64,000 nucleotides of DNA from Agrostemma githago (Eukaryota; Streptophyta; Magnoliopsida; Caryophyllales; Caryophyllaceae): positions 15,581,873 through 15,645,872 of the forward strand of contig OY288257.1 of NCBI GenBank assembly GCA_958450325.1, given 5' to 3'. The position numbers and the translations under genes are program-made. Positions 45,373 through 56,713 of the stretch are shown here, piece after piece. Every line of letters begins with the position of its first letter. Positions within the stretch are counted from its first letter, which is position 1. The notes beneath the pieces were generated by a model. It did not search any database. It was not told the origin of the DNA and worked only from the letters and a program-made list of their open reading frames with translations.

Positions 45373-46080
45373 TTACTCTTTGAAGATTTTTTTTTCCTTT
45401 AGCTTGTAACGTGAAACCCCACACTTTGGACACTGATTTAAATCTTTATAATCTTTACGATACAAAATGCAATCATTCGGACATGCATGTATTCTCTCGT
45501 AATCAACTCCCATTGGACACAATATTTTTTTAGCTTCATAGGTACGCTTCGGGAGTGTATTGTCATTAGGAAAAACATCACAAAGTAACTCTAGAATTTC
45601 TGTGAAACCTGTATCACTCAATCCATTTTTCACCTTTAAGTTATACATGTTCAATCTAAAAGATAATCGTGTATATTTTGAACACCCTGGATATAATGGT
45701 GTCACTCCATCATTAGCCCACTTATCAAACATATGTTTTGGGTTTTCTGTGCCTTCTTTCAAATCATTAATCATATCATCAATTCGATCCTCACGATCTT
45801 CAACATAACCCTCCCCATCAGACTCCTCACCTTCCTCTCCAACAGTAATCAAGTCCTCCCCATGCCAAATCCACCTTTTGTAACTTTGATCAATTCCATT
45901 ACATAAGAGGTGATTTTTTAATTCCCCACCATCAACCAAAACATTATTTCCACATTTAACACATGGACAATAAATTTCATCAACGTTTTCTGCATGATCA
46001 ATAGCATATGTAACAAACTCGTCTACCCCCTTCCTATATCTAGCATCCAAACGATCAATAACCATCCATTCCCGATCCAT
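45373..46080 (-). pseudogene. CACTA transposase N-terminal part (transposase-associated domain)
   Basis: 235 codons on the minus strand. The N-terminus MDREWMVIDRLDARYRKGVD and YCPCVKCGNNV..LLCNGIDQSYKRWIWHGE form the transposase-associated zinc domain of plant CACTA proteins. Then come MINDLKEG and YPGCSKYTRLSF, and finally CPNDCILYRKDYKDLNQCPKCGVSRYK, a second Cys cluster. The frame ends after KKIFKE inside an A-run (T-run 45387-45396 on plus). A one-base change there would join it to the next part, so it is one protein split by a homopolymer indel or sequencing error. Confidence 0.88.
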
Positions 46081-46247
46081 TCCAAATCTTTGTCAATCAC
46101 CTACTAGTAATATATCACTAGCTCATTAGAAAAAAAAAGGATGATATTAGTCATGTATTGTGTCAAACAGAAAGTGGGAGATCATGGGAAAAAAAACTAC
46201 TCCTTACACTAGTTTTTAAGGGATGACTTAAAACCATTAAGAGCCAC

Positions 46248-46248
<1 letters not shown>

Positions 46249-46298
<50 letters not shown>

Positions 46299-46324
46299 TA
46301 TACATACATATACATATACATATA

Positions 46325-46357
<33 letters not shown>

Positions 46358-46359
46358 AC

Positions 46360-46447
<88 letters not shown>
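46249..46447. repeat. AT microsatellite, (TA)n with TATACA/TACATA interruptions
   Basis: About 200 bp of alternating TA with CATATA interruptions. It yields spurious open frames on both strands. Confidence 0.97.
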
Positions 46448-46449
<2 letters not shown>

Positions 46450-46552
46450 ATGAACCTTAATAATTGAAGACATCTTTTTTGAAATTACTGAAAGCAGAAA
46501 AGGAGAGCATAGTTTATTCCACTATTCGTAGCAACTTAGTATTGAAGACATC

Positions 46553-46947
46553 GTTTAGAGGAGCTAAAGAAATCCCAGCAAGAAGCTCAGGATGCGTTTA
46601 TGGCTTCTAACAATCAGTATAGTTTATTTTTGGCAAATGCTACGGGTTTTGATAGTTGTTTGGAGTCTGAAACGAAAAAGAAACACGAGGCAGAGATTGC
46701 TGCTCGTAAGGAAGCGTTTTTTAAGATCAGCAAAAGCGTGGTGGAGTGTAAGAAGAGCTTGCGAATTGCTTCTGAGAAAGCGGAAGAAGCATTGGAGGCG
46801 GCCAAGAGTTGGGAGATAGAGTGGAATAAAGCTAAGGCTGCATACGAGGCGGCCAGGTTCAGCTTCGAAGCTGAAGTGTTCGAATTAGTAGCTGATTATG
46901 GTAATAAACTAATAATAGTGGTGTTAGGCACTACACTACTACTGTAA
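46553..46947 (+). pseudogene. Small coiled-coil-like open frame, unrecognised
   Basis: ATG at 46600 opens 115 codons; the same frame extends upstream to about 46547 (HRLEELKKSQQEAQDAF). The sequence is charged and helical (KKKHEAEIAARKEAFFKISK, ASEKAEEALEAAKSWEIEWN, KAAYEAARFSFEAEVFELVA), suggesting a coiled coil. A TGA precedes it and intron-like sequence follows, so it may be one exon of a captured host gene or an accessory CACTA ORF. I do not recognise the family. Confidence 0.35.
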
Positions 46948-48237
46948 GTAATTGCAGTATGTATAATGAGAAGTAACTCAGTGAGGCATTAGGTAATATG
47001 GAGAGTGTTGGGTAAGATTGTGTAACTGGGAGGCAGTAGCATGAATGGTGTTATAGAGACATGCTCATGTAACATGTACTCCCTGAAATGTTGGGGTATT
47101 AATTCTTATTGCTGTGGACTAGTTATGACATATTATAATAGATCGTCAATAAGGGTGATCACGTGGTGTCGTTGAATTGGATCCCGACATTTAAGAGGCC
47201 TCCGCATAGCCATAGGTATACTAAGTCCATGTTCTTTCTTTCTGGTTCAAATGAGTTGAATCGATAAGAGGATTGATTATGGATGAATTTAAGTGATCCG
47301 AGTCGAAAATATCCTGGGAATAACAAGATTTAAAACAAAATTACAAACAAATTTGGTCTCGACATCTTGTAGTTTGTGTATGTTTAGTTATCACCCATTC
47401 AAGGGTCTAATTGTAAGATCTTGAAGATGATCGATAAAAAATCGAATTCATAGCTACCAATATAAATGCGAAATTTGTAGTCGAAAATACACGATGAATT
47501 AATTAATCGACATTTGGATCTCTAAAGAAGACCTTAATACTTGTAGTAGTAGATTAGTACCTCTATTCCACTATTCGTAGTAATATTCCTTATCACAAAA
47601 GCATTTCATCAAAAAAATATAACTGTATTGTGCAGCAGCAGGCCACCGTGCGCTACTACTAAGTTGCTACTGAAAATATAACTCTATTGCTACTGAAAAT
47701 TCAACAACAACAACAACAAAGGATGCTCAAAATATCGAAATAGCTAATGAAAATGCAAACAGAAAAAAGATGTATCGAAAACATGAAGCATTATCAGAAA
47801 TGTAAATATGTATGATGGAGTAATGAGAGTGAGTACCAGAGAAGAGGCAAAATAGGGCGACAAATAGAGAACAACGACAACAGCTAGCGAAGAAGAAGAA
47901 GGAACGACGACGATGAGCGAAGAACAGCTAGCTTCGAAATAAATTACAGAAGAACGAAGAGAAGAAGGGCGACGAAGAGCGAAGAAGACGGAGAGCGAAC
48001 AAGGGCGAAGTTAGCTTCGTGATTAGACGATTAATTAGGGTTATCTGGAAAGAATCAGCGATTAAGACGAAGGGCGAAGAAGGGTTATCTGGAAATATTT
48101 GGGGATCTGAAAAAATTAGGATTAGAGGAGGAATAATTGGGGATCTGCTGGTTGAGCGGGAGTAAGTTGAGCAAGTTGAGCGGGAGTCGAGTAATTTTGG
48201 GTCGATAAATGTATTTCAAGATCGAGTCATCAATAGA
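46948..48237. other. No recognisable gene
   Basis: AT-rich sequence with a GAAGAA/CGACGA-rich purine stretch at 47870-48030. No coding homology seen. Confidence 0.5.
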
Positions 48238-48470
48238 CGATTTGAACTTGACTCGATACAATTTTGGGTTGATAAATTAATGAATTAAGTCGAGTAATTA
48301 TTGGGTCGATAAGTACGATAATTAAGTCGAGTAATTATGTGTCATAAACTAATAATGATACGAGACGGCTCGTGAATGATTTGAACTTGACTCGATTAAA
48401 TTTTGGGTCGATAATTTAATGACGAGTCGAGTTATTGTTGGTCGATAAGTACGATAACTTAATGAGGAAT
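48238..48470 (+). repeat. Tandem duplication, ~140-bp unit
   Basis: GATTTGAACTTGACTCGATA..TTTTGGGTYGATAA..GTCGAGTTATT..GGTCGATAAGTACGATAA occurs near 48239 and again near 48378, with shorter GTCGAGTAATTA echoes between. Confidence 0.75.
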
Positions 48471-49021
48471 TTAGGATCATGGTGATCATATACGATTTAT
48501 TATTAATAATCAGTGATAATTAAATCAATTTTTAGTCCCTACGAATTTTAAACACCGCAATTTAGTCTACAATCTTCGACTAAACTCTTTGATTAATGCT
48601 AATTACAGTAATTAATTAAATTAATCAAACAATTTAGAAATTTTACAGCAACAGTACAACATAGCTCCTCTGTCGTCGTTCTTATTTGTCCAATCCGAGA
48701 AATTCTAACGCTCGCAATCCACTATCGGCCAACGTTACTATAAATAAATCAAAACAAACAAAAACCGTAAAAAAATCAAATGAAATGGAAAAAACTCAAC
48801 ATCAAATGCAATTACAATTAAACGTAAAGAGTCAAATGAAACGGAGGAACGAAATGACGGAAATCGGAAGGTACCTTTACAGGAAGTGGTTTTCAGTAAT
48901 CGTCAGGCCCATCGGAAAGCATGTTGACCCGGTTCTTGGAACCGGGGCCTATAATGGAAGGGGGCCGCATTGGGCTTCACTTAGTATATAATGTTAATGG
49001 CAATTAGAAAGCTGTTAGTAA
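48471..49021. other. No recognisable gene
   Basis: AT-rich, with a 101-codon open frame (48686-48991) that shows no recognisable protein features. Confidence 0.4.
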
Positions 49022-49130
49022 TGACGGTGGCCTGGTGGTAACATATTGATGCATAAGGCCTTGTTTTGCTTGAGGATTGGGGTTCGAATCCCTATATGTG
49101 CAAAGTTTTTAATTTTTTTTCTCTTTTTTG
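49022..49130 (+). mobile_element. tRNA-derived SINE
   Basis: A Pol III box A (TGGCCTGGTGG, 49028-49038) and box B (GGTTCGAATCC, 49081-49091) are 42 bp apart, followed by a T-rich tail (TTTTTTTTCTCTTTTTTG). The sequence between does not fold as a tRNA. A T-rich tail is known for some plant SINEs such as the Au family. Ends are approximate. Confidence 0.75.
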
Positions 49131-49688
49131 TTACTCCGTATTTTAGTTTCTTTTTAGCTTTTGACGTACTTTCCGCTTTCTTAGAGTATAAAAAATACAT
49201 AATATATGGCATTTAATATAGATATCTTTTTTAATTATAATTTGTGGGTGATTTATTAAGTTATACTAGTTTTATAAAAACGAAATAATCTTTGTAACAA
49301 ACACAGAGTACCATACTACGAGATTTACGACCCACATAAACTATTTTATTATATTGTGTATCATGACACTCTATTATACGGAATATTTAAAAAATCGGCA
49401 CTTGATTTCAATTTGAGATCAATGATAATACGTAATATTTTTCAAAATAACATGAAAATATGGGAGACGATGTTCGGTAAAGGGCCTCTAAAAAATATTT
49501 GGCACAGGGCCACCAAATATCATTTGACGGCCCTGGTAATCGTGCAATGACTTTACGATCAATGAGTTTATCATCAACGATCAATGAGTAAATATTCGAG
49601 TTTGGTGGTCGGGTATATGTAAATGGGTTGAGAAAGTGATATGGGTTGGGTAGTAACAACCAATTTTTAGTGGTCCTAAAAATTAGAA
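49131..49688. other. No recognisable gene
   Basis: AT-rich sequence between the SINE and the CACTA subterminal array. Probably transposon interior. Confidence 0.4.
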
Positions 49689-49875
49689 TAGACAACTGAG
49701 ATTAATTAAAACAGTTGTATAATATATAGACAACTGTTTTTATAAAACTCAGTTGTCTATTACCAGATAAAGACAACTGTTTCTCAAACAAAACAGTTGT
49801 CTATATATTATACATCAGTTGTTAAGGATATCTGATGTCTATTAGGAGTTGTCTATTTGATGTTTTGTAGTAGTG
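49689..49875. mobile_element. CACTA transposon terminus with GACAACTG/CAGTTGTC array
   Basis: The end GATGTTTTGTAGTAGTG (49859-49875) is the complement of CACTACTACAAAACATC. About eight AGACAACTG or CAGTTGTCT units in both directions fill 49689-49855. Removal leaves a LINE frame starting exactly at 49876, so it inserted in a LINE; candidate 3-bp duplication CAG (49876-49878). The minus-strand transposase at 43235-46080 points away from this end, as expected for a 5' terminus. Confidence 0.75.
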
Positions 49876-50736
49876 CAGCCCCATTCATATAAGTTTTGCC
49901 TGCAATTCATCCCTTTTTGCAAAGCCAACCAAGTAATGAATGAATGTTTCGGTACATTGCATTCATTCCAAACATAATGGTGCCAATGACAAGTAGGAGA
50001 ATCTCCTCTCAATCGCTGGTACCCTTCTTTAATTGTATAATTTGCGGTCCAGATTCGCCAGTTTTCAGTATAGACCGACTTCACTTTCTCCTTCACCTTA
50101 CAAATGTTTTTCCATGCCCACGACGCAGTGTTAGGGGGAGCGTAGTCCTCCCAGTTTTGCCCTTTCAAGTAGACACAGTTGATCCACTTAATCCATAAGG
50201 AATTTGCATTCTGATAAATCCACGCAATTAATTTCGTAACAGCTGCAATGTTCATGATACCAGCCTTCCTTATCCCCAACCCACCCTCAGTCTTCGGGCG
50301 CGTCACAGTGTCCCATCCCACAAGCGGTACTCTCATGAAATCTGCCGTACCATCCCAGAGGTAGTTACGACAAATAGCCTCAATCCGTTTAGTGATCCCT
50401 TTTTGAATGACGAAAATGCTAGCCCAATAGAAGTAAAGAGTGTTAAGGATGGAATTGACGATAACCAATCGCCCTGCATAGCTAAATTTTCTCTCTCCAA
50501 TACTCCTAATTCTGTTAACCATTCGCTCTACTAAGATGTTGCACTCTGCTTTTGTCAGTCTACCCGCCTGGATTGGGACACCCAGGTAGCGAAAAGGTAT
50601 TGTGCCTTCGACAAAGCCAGTCACCTGCTTTATATCTTTTCTCAGTTGCTCAGGAACTCCACTGAAATAGACTTCAGATTTCGAGCTGTTCATGTTCAGT
50701 CCCGAAGCCTCAGAAAAAGAAGCGATAGTTTCCTTG
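49876..50736 (-). pseudogene. LINE (non-LTR retrotransposon) RT C-terminal and zf-RVT region fragment
   Basis: The minus-strand frame reads KETIASFSEASGLNMNSSKS, FRYLGVPIQAGRLTKAECNI, SYAGRLVIVNSILNTLYFYW, GWDTVTRPKTEGGLGIRKAG (RT end and connection), then YTIKEGYQRLRG and CNVPKHSFITWLALQKGMNC (zinc-binding reverse-transcriptase region). It is cut by the CACTA end on the left and stops at 50736 where element E sequence begins. It lacks the endonuclease and RT catalytic parts. Confidence 0.88.
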
Positions 50737-51122
50737 TTTTTATTATTTAAATATTATTACTATTTTTGTGGTGTTCGTTTTTTTTGTGTATGCCGTTTTT
50801 TTTAATGTAATTTTCGAAATTCCCGAGTTTATCTGGTTTTTAATAAAAGATATATTAGTGAATACCGTTTCCATCTTTTTCGTTATTGCAGTGGTTGTAC
50901 CCTTTTGAGGGGTTGCCTACGAATCCACAATTAGTGGAATCAAACCAAACGTAGTTCCAAAATAGATTTTTTTTGCAATTTTCGAAATACATCAAGACTA
51001 TTAGTTCGAGATGTGCGACAGTAGGATAAGTAATCCTAACTTATTGACTTGCTTATAATTTTTGAAAATTTATAAAAAGACAAATTTTTATAATTTTTTT
51101 TCAAATGACATTAAGATAAGGT

Positions 51123-52225
51123 TTAAGGGTAGTAGCGCTTCAACTGGTCCAAGTTGGTTGGGTTGACGAATTCGTTCCCGTCCAAGTCTGTCAGCATCAC
51201 CGCTCCTCCTGATAGGACCTTCTTTACTAAATACGACCCAGCCCAATTGGGTTTGAATTTTCCTCTTGGGTCGACCGGTAGTAATGCACGGACCGATTTT
51301 AAAACCAGATCTTCTTCCTTGATATTTCTGGGCCTAACCCTTTTGTTGAAGGCCCGTTATCTCCTCTGAATGTTATTGAGGGCTCAGGACCGCCGTTCGA
51401 CCAAAAGAACTAGCGAATCATATCGGGCTTAGACCCAATCTACTTCTGGCATTTGGCTTTCAAGTAAAATTCTGAGGGATGATACTTCTAGCGAGCTCGA
51501 CCGGTTGGACCGCTTCCATTCCATATGGCAAATAATATGGGGTTGCTCCGGTCGCGGTGCGTATTGACATCCGATACCCCCAAAGGGCAAAAGGTATCTT
51601 ATCGGGCCAATCCCGATAATTCTCAGCCATCTTTTTAAGTATGGTTACAATTGTTTTATTAGCCGCTTCTATCGCTCCATTTGTTTGGGGACGGTAAGGT
51701 GAAGATGTATGCCTCTGATTTTTATATTTTGCTAGCAACGCAGCGGTTTCAGCTTGAAAATGGGTCCCATGATCACTGATAAATTCGTGCGGGATCCCGT
51801 ATTGGCATATAATCTTATTTTGGATAAATTTGGCCACATGCTTGGCGTTCAAGATCCGGTACGACTCGGCTTCGACCCATTTTGTTAAATAGTCGATAGC
51901 TACCAAGATGAAACTGTGACCTCCCGTCCCGGAAGGGTGTACCTTGCCAATTATATCAATACCCCATGTCGAAAATGGCCATGGCGATGTCATAGTGTAT
52001 AGCAGGGACGATGCGTTATGTTGTACATTGGCAAAAATATGACAGTTATTGCAGTGTTTGACGTATAACTGGCAGTCAGTTTCCATGCCGTTCCAATAAT
52101 ATCCGAGCCTCATGATTTTCCGGGCTAGCATATGGGCGTTCATATGCGGGCCATTTTCACCATCATGTACCTCGGCCATGATCTTTTCGGCCTGTATCTT
52201 GTCGACACATAGAAGAAGAGCCCCC
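51123..52225 (-). pseudogene. Element E integrase (catalytic triad intact)
   Basis: Zinc region HCNNCHIFANVQH; core with STWGIDIIGKV (D), FISDHGTHF (D) and TNGAIEAANKTIVTILKK (E), all in one frame from 52179 to 51460. WGYRMSIRTATGATPYYLPY follows. The C-terminal part (FNKRVRPRNI, KFKPNWAG, LDQLKRYYP then TAA) is in other frames. A stop just before 52200 separates it from RNase H. This is the best-preserved integrase core in the window. Confidence 0.88.
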
Positions 52226-53255
52226 TATGCCGTCTTTTTGTATAACTGTCCATCGTCCGTACGAAAATGTTGAGTTGCCAACCTTCGCAGGGCTTTCTTG
52301 TCCCGGTTTTCAGCTCGCGAAGGATATTCTCCCGTTGTTAAGTAGCTTAGGACGGCCTGATACCAAGGTTCCGGGTCAGCTATTTCGATGTCTTGGATGA
52401 CGTGGATATCGCCGGCTCGGACCGCCTTTCGACGCAAATCGGCATGCTGGTTAGGTGCTCCGGGATATTTAATAAAGATGCTAATTTGGAAAGTGCATCT
52501 GCAAATTGATGTTCCTCCCGAGGTAGATAGATGTATTCTACCTTTTGGAATTGTTTCTCTAGAACCCTTACTCGCGCTTGGTAAGCCACGAGATTGGCAT
52601 TTCGAGTTTTCCATTTTTGGAGAGCTTGATTGATGACTAGCGATGAGTCGCCGTGGACCCGAAGGTTCGTTACCCCTAAATCAGCGGCGGCTCGCAACCC
52701 GTGAATGCATGCTTCAAACTAGGCTGTATTGTTAGTCACGTCAAATTCTAATTTAATGGATAACGGGGTGTGTTCCTCTTGTGGCGAGATTAACAGAATT
52801 CCGACCCCAAATCCTCGGAAGATGGACGCCCTATCAAAATACAAATCCCATGTTTCGGTGTCGGTATGGAATATGTCTTCATCTGGGAAGGCCCAGGTAT
52901 CGGTGTGTCCTTCGGATACCGGACAATCGGCAAGGAATTCTGCTACTACCCGGCCTTTGATGGCTTTTAATGGTACGAAATTGAGATCAAACTCTGCTAG
53001 CATCAAAGTCCATCTGGACATCCTACCGTTAAGGATGGGCTTCTCGAATAGGTATTTGATAGGATCCATTTTGGATAATACGTGCACTTCGTGACTAAGC
53101 ATAAAGTGTCGGAGCTTTTTAGTGGCCCAAACTAAAGCTAGGCACGTCTTTTCGAGCATAGTGTACTTGCATTCGTACTCCAAGAACTTCTTACTGATGT
53201 TGTAAATAGCCCGTTCTTCTGAATCGACTGTCTGGGCCAGCATAGCCCCCATGGC
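52226..53255 (-). pseudogene. Element E RNase H region
   Basis: The frame from 53252 reads MGAMLAQTVDSEERAIYNIS and RMSRWTLMLAEFDLNFVPLK, then YFDRASIFRGFG (catalytic D kept, G changed to R). A TAG replaces the expected Y/E region at 52718-52720 (NNTA-stop-FEACIHGL). HGDSSLVINQALQKWK (D) and FADALSKLASLL (D) follow, then a frame change around 52380-52400. Confidence 0.8.
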
Positions 53256-53991
53256 TGTCTCGGTCGTGGTTAGGTATTACGACAAAGGCAAGCCGGGTTG
53301 AGGTGGCATTAATACTGGCGGAGCAGACAGAATCTCCTTGATTTTATTGAAAGCCGTCTGACATTTATCGTCCCATAGTACTCGTTCTCTTATCTTCAGT
53401 TTCTTGAAAATGGGCTAGCATACCATGGTTAGCTTTGAAATGAATCGACTGATGTATTGGACTTTCCCGAGAAACCCCCTTATTTCTTTTTCGGTTCTGG
53501 GTGGCTGCATCTCTGTAATGGCCTTGATTTTGGCTGGGTCGACCTCGATGCCGCGTTGGCTAACGATATGGCCCAGCAACTTGCCCGATGTTACCCCAAA
53601 ACTGCATTTTTGAGGGTTTAGCCTCATATTGTACCTACGCAGTCGGGTGAAGAACTTCCTTAGGGCCGAGATGTGCCCGCTTCGATCTTTGGACTTGACG
53701 ATCATGTCGTCCACGTAAACCTCCACTTCTTTATGCATCATATCGTGTAATAAAGTAGTGGCGGTTCGTTGATAAGTGGCTCCGGCGTTGATGAGCCCAA
53801 ACGGCATAACGGTGTAACAGTAAGTACCCCAAGGTGTGATGAAGGTGGTCTTACTCATATCTTCCTCCGCCATTTTGATCTGATTGTATCCGGCATATCC
53901 GTCCATGACTGATAAAAGGGCATGATCGGCCGTGTTATCCACCAATATATCGATGTGTGGTAACGGAAAATCATCTTTTGGGCTGGCCTTG
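53256..53991 (-). pseudogene. Element E reverse transcriptase (interrupted by solo LTR)
   Basis: From 53991 on minus: KASPKDDFPLPHIDILVDNT, HALLSVMDGYAGYNQIKMAE (motif A), FITPWGTYCYTVMPFGLINA, VEVYVDDMIVKSK (catalytic YVDD intact), LNPQKCSFGVTSGKLLGHIV and KEIRGFLGKVQYISRF. A stop at about 53412 and frame changes follow in the connection. The upstream VDFRDL lies across the solo LTR. Confidence 0.87.
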
Positions 53992-55528
53992 TGATAAGTG
54001 TGTTTTGTAGTGCTTATTCCTTGTGTTTTGGTCCCGGTTTCTCTTGTGAAATCGCTATTTGGAGCAGTTTCGAGGCTACTTATGCTTCTTATAGTTTGTT
54101 TTAGGTTCCTAAGACTAATCTTGGAGAGGTGGAACGATTCCGACTCGTTTCCGACACATTTGGAGCCAACGAAGAGAAGCGACGACCACTCGGTGGCTTA
54201 GACTCGATCCCGAGACCTTGGGACCCATTTTCGAGCCCCTTAGACTCGATCCCGAGCACCGAGAATCGATGAGAAGCCCATGAGAAGCAAGTACGGACCT
54301 TTGAGATCATATTTAAGGCCTACAAGACCCATCCCGGCCGAGATAAGGGCCATCTCGACCGAGATGAAGAAGGAAAGCAAAGCACAACCACTGACCAGCA
54401 ATCTCGACCGAGATCATCTCATCTCGACCAAGATGAGTCCCATCTCGACCGAAACCATCTCTTCTCGCCCGAGATTGGCCACCTGAAGACCCGCGTCACT
54501 TCTTTTCCTCTCCTTTGCTCATGAACCCTTATAAATACACTCCCTTTGTATTGTTTAAACACCATACACTATCTTAGGAAACCCTAGACATTCTTTAGCC
54601 TAGATTAGCTTAGATTAGTTTAGATTAGTCTTTAATTACTTTTTAATCTTAGTTTAACTCTTGTATTATGGGAATTCTGGAAGATCTCCACCAAGATTGA
54701 CAACCTTGGTTGATGTATTTGGGTTTTCTTATTATTAAAAGTTTCAATCTTTCTCCTTCATTAGTTTGGTATAATCTCTCTTTTCCCTTCTCTTAATCTT
54801 TGTTTTATCATTCAAGTTTCAATCTTTTTATCTTGTTCATTGTTCATCCTTGTTTTCCATTATGAATGTTTTTGTTCTTGTGATTGTTTCTCTTCTTTGT
54901 ACTTATTTTAGTTTAGATATGTGTGAGTAGTCATCCCCTAGGGTTAGTAGGGGGATTGGGGATGATTAGGGTGAGATTGGTGGTACTAGATGTTTTTTTT
55001 GTTGATTACTAATTGCCTTGCACTCAACATGCTCGATGAAATGCTTGTGAGACTTGAGACGATCAATCCTTGTTTTTCTTGCCTCCTCTCTTGTATGTGT
55101 TTGTTTGGTGGGTTGGTTTGGCTCCCTAACTAGTAACGAGAGCGTAGTGAGGATGACCCCTAGGCCGTTTAAGTAGCGAGAGCCCGATCGGAACCTAGGC
55201 TACGAAAGCATGCTAGTAACCCCGTTTTTCCTCTTTTGGTCTCCATGACACCCATGAACCCGACTTAGCCCTAGTTTTCCCTCTTGTTTATTTCTTTGCT
55301 TCTTTTATTCATTAGTTGCTTGTTTCGCCTTCCTTTTTCGTGTTTTAGACCTAGTTTAGTCAATAGCCATCACCCTAGTTTAGCTTGTCTCGGACCTAGT
55401 CAAGAATCATAGCACACCTTAGTCCGACACCCCGTCCCTGTGGATTCGACCCGACTTGCCCTATCTACCCAGTTAGGAATAGTTGGTTTTACTTGTTTTG
55501 TAGGATTGACGGCAAAATCTTCCCATCA
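53992..55528 (+). mobile_element. Solo LTR, Athila-like (1537 bp), inserted in element E RT
   Basis: Begins TGATAAGTGTG, ends CTTCCCATCA, and is flanked by CCTTG (53987-53991) and CCTTT (55529-55533), a 4/5 target duplication. It is related to the element B LTR over its start (TGATAAGTGT..GTTTTGGTCCCG), but is in the opposite orientation and has a different palindrome array. No interior remains. Confidence 0.85.
54331..54537 (+). promoter_or_regulatory. Solo-LTR promoter: ATCTCGACCGAGAT array 55 bp upstream of TATA
   Basis: Copies at 54331-54344, 54352-54365, 54401-54414, 54421-54434, 54442-54455 and 54463-54476 with core TCTCGACCGAGA. TATA box TATAAATA is at 54530-54537. Confidence 0.8.
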
Positions 55529-55553
55529 CCTTTTTAAGGTCCCGGAAGTCCAC

Positions 55554-56336
55554 TGATGGGTGTGATTTGTCGTGGATCCCCACCGTCAAATAATAACCAA
55601 CTAACCTAACTAGGGTAGGTAGGGTAAGTCGGGTCGAATCCACAGGGACGGGAGGTCGGACTAAGGTATGCTACGTTCTTCGACTAGGTTCGAGACAAGC
55701 TAATCTAGGGGGGTTGGCAAGGGACTAGTCTAAGGTCTAAAACATGAAAAGGAAGAAAAACAAGAAACTAATGACTAATGGAAGCTAAGATAACAATAAG
55801 AATGAAAACTAGGGTTAGGTCGGGTTCATGGTTGCGAAGAAACAAAAAGGGGAAAGACGGGGTTACTAGCGTGCCTTCGAGGCCTAGGTAACACCGATCG
55901 GGCTCTCGCTACGTAATCGGTCTAGGGATTGTCCTCACCAGGCTCTCGCTACGTAGTGGGGCGAACAAACCAACCAACCAAACACAAACATACAAGAGAA
56001 TATGCAAGAAAAACAAGGATTGATCGTCACTAGTCTCACAAGCATTTCATCGAACATGTGGAGTGCAAGGTTGAAGGGAAACAACCAAAACAACATCTAG
56101 TACCACCCATCTCACCCTAATCATCCACAATCACAACCAATCACCCTAATAACCCTAGCAAGAGTCTACTCTAACATATCTATACTAAAACTAACAAGAA
56201 CAAGAGGAATCAACATAACAATCAAAACTATGTATCTAAAACTAACAAGGATGAAGAACAAAACAATAAACAAGATCTAAAGATTCAAACTTGAATAATA
56301 AAACAAAGATTAAGAGAAAAGACGAGAGATTATACC
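55554..56336 (-). repeat. Athila-like LTR, partial, interrupted by element C
   Basis: Starts TGATGGGTGTGATTTGTCGT, matching the minus-oriented end of the element B LTR, and continues with CTCTCGCTACGTA-type U5 words. It stops abruptly at TATACC where element C begins. Candidate left duplication TCCAC (55549-55553). The remainder would lie beyond element C. Confidence 0.75.
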
Positions 56337-56713
56337 TGTAGACACCCGCATTTTGACTGCCAGGTGTCTATGGTAGTTTCCAAAAATCACCCGATGATGA
56401 TCGGACGCTAACGTGTTTCTACGTGCTCGGATACGGGCTCAAATCCATTAATCGCTGGTTAACACAGTTACGGAGTACAAATCTCACCAAACAGACCTCA
56501 ATTCCAGGCCCAGTGGACCATTCCGAGTCAAACAAGACTAATTTGGGCCAAAACCGACACCGGAATTAAAACCGACTTTTCACGATTGGGTCAACCCCGG
56601 TCAAGGTCGATTCCGAGACACACAAAACAACCATACAACCATCAAAAGTCCAAGTCAAACACAAAACCCATCAAGGTCAAGGTCCAAACAAGACCCGCGC
56701 GACCCATCTAGGC

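Larger units (their letters stand above)
50737..55553 (-). mobile_element. Element E: Tat/Ogre-like Ty3/gypsy retrotransposon (sister of F), 3' part
   Basis: On the minus strand it has RT, RNase H and integrase (53991 to 51123), a post-pol region with the conserved block (50912-50957), and no LTR before the LINE junction at 50736. The RT start is interrupted by a solo LTR (53992-55528); a 25-base piece (55529-55553, VDFRDL) lies beyond it before another LTR begins. Gag, protease and 5' LTR are outside the window. It is better preserved than element F. Confidence 0.88.

Noticed and set aside
46163..46473. Tyr/Ile repeat open frames on both strands
   Set aside because: Direct translation of an AT microsatellite.
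48686..48991. 101-codon plus-strand open frame
   Set aside because: No recognisable motif, Asn/Lys-rich start from AT-rich DNA, no promoter or splice context.
49022..49100. Functional tRNA gene
   Set aside because: Box A and B are present, but no acceptor stem or cloverleaf pairing could be drawn. SINE fits better.
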